From Anaspis maculata (taxonomy: Eukaryota > Arthropoda > Insecta > Coleoptera > Scraptiidae), in assembly GCA_949128115.1 (NCBI GenBank), contig OX421962.1, positions 44,911,745 to 44,975,744 of the forward strand: a stretch of DNA of 64,000 nucleotides, read 5' to 3'. The position numbers were made by a program, and so were the translations under genes. Numbering within the stretch: the stretch's first letter is position 1; the number at the start of each line of letters is the position of its first letter. Positions 60,227 through 64,000 of the stretch are shown here, one piece after another. The notes under the pieces are model-generated. The model was not told where the DNA came from and did no database searches. It worked only from the letters and a program-made list of their open reading frames with translations.

Positions 60227-61763
60227 TTACAATGACATTGAAATGAAATTCGTTGCAATTCGCACAGAAGATTCACTGGATGAGCGGGTGCGTCATCTAT
60301 CCTTGAATTTGGGATAGGTTTGGAAGGAATGGCGCTTCTAGAATAAAAGTGATTTATTTCCTATCATTTCATTGACAAATTAGAAAACTGTGTTCATGCC
60401 GTACGCGATAATTAAACTGCATTCAAAGATCTGCCAAGTATACCTAATTTCAGAAAAAAGGTTACAGACGAAATTGTCTATAAACTAACTTTACATAACT
60501 GATTTAGGCATAATTGTGTACTCCTTATACTTTGTTCTATTGTTGATAGTTTATTTTCATGGTTTTGCCATAAACTGTTTCACATCTCCTCTGTACTTGG
60601 TGCGTCATCTCACTCACTAAGTAAGCGATAATTAGCCAAATGTTGTTGTTTATCTGAATTCAAAAATTTGACAGATTATTTTTTTTGCGCGGAATGAAAA
60701 ATTAATAACTTAAAGAATATGATGTTTTCTAAAACGTTTGTCACTTGTCCCTGAGCTACTATCATTCAGAAAAAATGGCGACTGCTACCTATTTTTTTAT
60801 AGGCGATTCACATTTAAAAAACGCCACCAGGTGTAGAGCTCGGTACTTGATCGTAGAGGAATTTTTTGAGAGGAACACATACTCCGACGTCTAGTAGCCT
60901 AGGTGGGCACTAGTGGATACCTGCAATGCCCACATTATTGACATGGAAATTTGACAAGTAGAAATAATGTAAAAAGGGGTTAGCATTTGTGTCTCTTATT
61001 TCATGTTATGGTCAGGCTTGTAGTAGATCTAGCTCCAGAGGTGCGCAGCTGAAAGACTACGTCTCCAGGAATGGACTACATTGCGGTAAAAAAAAAGTTT
61101 ACGTCCCGAACACAAAGGTAGCTACGGCGAGCTTATTAGAATGAAAAATGCGGATCTCCAGCTGAAGTCCAAGCAGAAAATCTTCAGAAAAAAGCGAGAA
61201 AAAAAGGTAGGTGGTGGTTGACTCTGCACGGCCAGCCCGAGGTGATTTTTTCTTGGCTGGTCGACGGCCTTGTGTGTTTCCCTCCGTGCGGATGTGACAG
61301 TGTGTTGCTATTCCTTGGGCGAAAGCTATGGATGATTTCAAGAAAGGTCTGCGACGACGCTGGTCTTCAACATGGGACCCAATAAAGAGCCTACGAGGTC
61401 CCAAGGGTTCACAGGAACTAAAGTTTGCTTGTAGTGGATTGCACAAGACAGCAAAGAGACAGTTTTGACGTGCCAGTAATTGACGTAACAGCCGACGTTG
61501 CTTGCGGCAACTTATACCTCTTCTGACAATTGATTCCCTAAAACTTCCTCTACGAAACGGCCATTTTCCCCCATAAAGTCAATCGCCTATACTTGTCATC
61601 ATCTATAAAATCGTAAAGAATCGAGTGGTCGAAGGATAAACCCGTCAAATATGACAGCTATACAGTGCTACCAAACGATTTGACGAAAAAACCAGACATT
61701 CCAGCGATTTATGAAAAGATCATCGTTTAAATGGCCCTAACTTGATTATCGTAATGTGAATAT
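60227..61763. other. Intergenic, no gene recognised
   Basis: No recognisable gene. A 115-codon minus-strand frame (61099-61446) has no known motif. Confidence 0.4.
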
Positions 61764-62217
61764 TGTAACGAGCGGCAATGATGGGGAACACGCGATCTCG
61801 CTCCCATTGGGTCGCAGAACATGCCTGTAGGCTTTTGGCCCGTGTAACTGAATGGAACCTTCAGCGGTGGGTTAAGATATAGCTGTTCATTTTGGCGGAG
61901 GCGCCGGATTCACTGCACGTTGGTAATGCCCGCGGAATGTGTGGGATTTTTCGGGAGTCGCCGCAAAACCGTATGCCGGGTCGTGGAATTTGCTGGAGGA
62001 CGATGGAAGGTTCGGAAAAGCTAGTCGGAGGGATATATAAAGCGTAGTATTGAATCAGAAGTGATCGAGAGCGATAGAAGCGAAGTAGTACTTGCGATAT
62101 TCCCAAGCGTAAATAACAGTTGGCGTGTATTTATTGTAGTACGCAATAATAAACAGTGTGTGTGTTTTAAAACGATCGTCTCAATTATAAACAAACCCGT
62201 ACGCGAAATACGTAACA
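61764..62217 (+). repeat. Solo LTR of the decayed Gypsy family, 454 bp
   Basis: It begins TGTAACGAGCGG and ends ATACGTAACA. ATAT lies directly outside both ends (61760-61763 and 62218-62221), a 4-bp target duplication. It aligns with the LTR at 51454-51870 in reverse orientation. It contains GGATATATAAAGCG at about 62031, a good TATA box, followed by the likely transcription start, and AATAAACAG at about 62147, a possible polyadenylation signal. With no internal sequence it is the product of LTR-LTR recombination. Confidence 0.88.
62030..62041 (+). promoter_or_regulatory. TATA box of the solo LTR
   Basis: GGATATATAAAG lies two thirds of the way into the LTR, where the U3/R promoter is expected. 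The related LTR at 51.6 kb keeps ATATATATAAGC in the same place. It could still drive transcription toward 62.2 kb. Confidence 0.65.
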
Positions 62218-62815
62218 ATATTTTATCACTTGTACTTCTTGGCTTCTAGGCGCGTCAACCTATTGGCGATCTCATTTTTGCAAAATTTTATTTAGGACCG
62301 ACCGACGACTGGACCGGCCGCGCGGTCATTCGCAGCGGCCCAGCGAACTTTTAACAGATTCTAAAAGGTGAGTTACGGGTGTTGGTCGCCAAGTTTCGAC
62401 CAAATCGAATTAAACTAAACTGTACACGTACGGTCGTACGTATCCTAAGAGTATTTCCCGTCGGAATATCTCATTTTGGTGGCAGCTGTGCCCCTAAACA
62501 GATTACAACTCGCCTGAAAAACAACGGACTCTCACGTATAACAAGCTCGGGGGCGCTGCGATGCGTGGCGGCTGTGCTTTATTACATTTGCTGCTCCACC
62601 TCGCGCCAAATCGCTTTATCTTATCCACACAACGTAAAATCTAAAGACGTAGATGGTTTATGTTTATGATGGGGCATATTTCAAATTCATCAATGTGGCG
62701 CGGCACGAGTCGCTCAAGTAGGTATCTACTTTTAGGTTAACATTTTGAATAGTGCCAGATGGTTGGACTCAATCGTGCCGACCTATATCGCTAATTTCGT
62801 CAAGTGGTGAACTGT

Positions 62816-62997
62816 ATGGCTGGCCGGTCGAAACGTCAGCACGAGAAACAAGTTCTGCTTGCAAAGGGCAAAGTGGAAGAATTGATTCTGGGCACAAATC
62901 ACCAAGCAGAAATGACACCGCAACGCAACGTTCAAAGCATTCATCAGACATCAGCCAAGTGGCTTCATGTCTTCATGAGACACGGACGAACTTTTGC
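62816..62997 (+). other. Possible coding exon with a strong 5' splice site
   Basis: From the ATG at 62816 the frame is MAGRSKRQHEKQVLLAKGKV and on to HGRTFA, about 61 codons with a basic N-terminus. It is followed at 62998 by GTAAGT, the consensus insect donor site. A second good donor (AAGGTGAGT) occurs at about 62366-62374 in a CpG-richer stretch after the solo LTR. There is no homology recognised. This is weak evidence and could be chance. Confidence 0.22.
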
Positions 62998-63050
62998 GTA
63001 AGTTTTAGTATTTGTCAAGGTATTTTTGCACCTCACTTCAAACGAACTTT

Positions 63051-63377
63051 GGACGGAGTTCAATTGGTTAAATAAGCGTTGCGAAATCAATCCGTCTAGG
63101 TTTATTCCTTGACGGATTTTCACCATTTTGGTCTCTTTCGAAAGCTACAAGGATGTACTTTGGTTTGAGCCCATTGGCATTACCAAAATCCAAAAATAAT
63201 TTTTCAAATGTCAAAATATAGGTAAATATTTTTTTTTTATTTCGGAAATGCCAATGGGCTCAAACTAAAGTACATCCTTGTAGCTTTCAAAAGAGACCAA
63301 AATGGTAAGAATCCGTCAAGGAATAAACCCAGACGGATTGATTTCGCAACGCTTATTTCACCAATATGACTCCGTCC
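63051..63377. mobile_element. 327-bp foldback element with about 133-bp arms
   Basis: The left arm 63051-63186 (GGACGGAGTTCAATTGG, AAGCGTTGCGAAATCAATCC, GGTCTCTTTCGAAAGC, AAGTACATCCTTG reversed) is the inverse of 63243-63377 (ending AATATGACTCCGTCC). Identity exceeds 90% by eye, with a T-rich spacer of about 56 bp. Single arms occur at 6976-7086 and 19040-19163. No ORF. Confidence 0.88.
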
Positions 63378-63462
63378 TTAAGGGGTTTCTGATGCGACTA
63401 AAAAATAATTGAAGCGAAACTTCTATTCGTTCGCCTAGATCACAACACAGACAACTAACACA

Positions 63463-64000
63463 TATACAGGGTGTCCCGAAAATACACCGACACGTTCTAG
63501 GACGGCTTCCTGTCATCAAAATAAGAAAAAAAGTTCCTATGAACATGGGTACGGGAACGCTTCATAAGGGAGCTACAGGCCCCCAAAGGTGGGACCCTGA
63601 AGATGGTTGTTTATTTAATATTTTCGAAACTGTTCAAGGAAAATCAATCAAACTTGACACATTTGATAACCTTCTTATGCCTAACAAAATTTGAATGTCT
63701 AACAGAAATGAAGTTTCTTTGAAATAGTTTTTCTTTCGTCTTGAATATCGTAATTGAAAATTAGCATTTCTGACCACGTTTTCATACATTCAAACTTAAA
63801 TATCACGTGAAAGGTGCATCTATCGAGGTTGAAGAAAGGGACTTTACTTTGGTGAAAAACACCAATATTCTATAATTTCTTGTTAAATTTGGAAACAATC
63901 CACACTCAAACAAGTTAGGGTTATTTTCACCCCTACACCTCAGCCTGACCCACCCCTGGTAAATTATTGTGGAATTAATCTCGCCTCATTTTGCTCGGCA
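63463..64000 (+). repeat. Start of another TACAGGGTG-type repeat, running to the window end
   Basis: ATACAGGGTGTCCCGAAAAT is followed by AAGAAAAAAAGTTCCTATG, AAGGGAGCTACAGGCCCCCA and AAGGTGGGA. This is the same plan as the 28023-28618 foldback (AAGGGAGTTACAGCCCC, TCAAAGGTAC), so it is probably a distant relative. The opposite end is not in the window. Confidence 0.5.

Noticed and set aside
61099..61446. 115-codon minus-strand protein
   Set aside because: Low complexity basic stretch, no recognised motif, no promoter or splice evidence.

Overview
The window is eukaryotic and probably from an insect, perhaps hemipteran. It is AT-rich, has no operon-like gene packing, and is full of insect-type transposable elements, tRNA-derived SINEs and foldback repeats. 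The species call is inference. No host gene could be recognised with confidence; the only host-exon hint is weak (about 62816-62997).

Layout. 1-10.5 kb: intergenic DNA with a TIR element (383-1217), minisatellites and a perfect 21-bp inverted repeat. 10518-15174: an almost intact Ty3/Gypsy LTR retrotransposon of CsRn1 type. It has identical 121-bp LTRs, a GGGAC target duplication, an 18/18 tRNA-Trp primer site, a gag with a CX2HX9CX3C knuckle, a canonical A_AAA_AAC slippery site, and a pol broken once inside integrase. 15.4-20.5 kb: a long-TIR element, a tRNA-derived SINE and a dead non-LTR RT that split an older repeat. 24.5-32.6 kb: several families of long inverted (foldback) repeats, one with a paralogous empty site. 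33-37.8 kb: a perfect (TG)n tract of 3185 bp inside a pair of about 420-bp inverted arms. 41.2-43.4 kb: a hAT-type MITE with a perfect 8-bp duplication, then a 1.26-kb palindrome of layout P-Q-P/P'-Q'-P'.

43.9-51.9 kb is a nest. A decayed minus-strand Gypsy element with one LTR (51454-51870) carries a hAT MITE and abuts an R1-type non-LTR remnant. That remnant is itself split by an 863-bp element with an 8-bp duplication and by a 177-bp MITE. 52-55 kb holds unassigned DNA, G-runs, another SINE and a strong hairpin. 55222-60218 is a 5-kb hAT-type unit with a 17-bp perfect TIR and 8-bp duplication. It carries foldback arms, a CTGT-rich tandem array, a smaller TIR unit and a Tc1/mariner transposase relic whose catalytic spacing becomes DD34E once a 32-bp duplication is discounted. 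61764-62217 is a solo LTR of the 46.9-51.9 kb Gypsy family. 63051-63377 is a compact foldback whose half-copies occur at about 7.0 and 19.1 kb.

The sequences do not act as one pathway: the window is a mobile-element graveyard with one young element. All comparisons were made by eye, so boundaries of diverged repeats are approximate.
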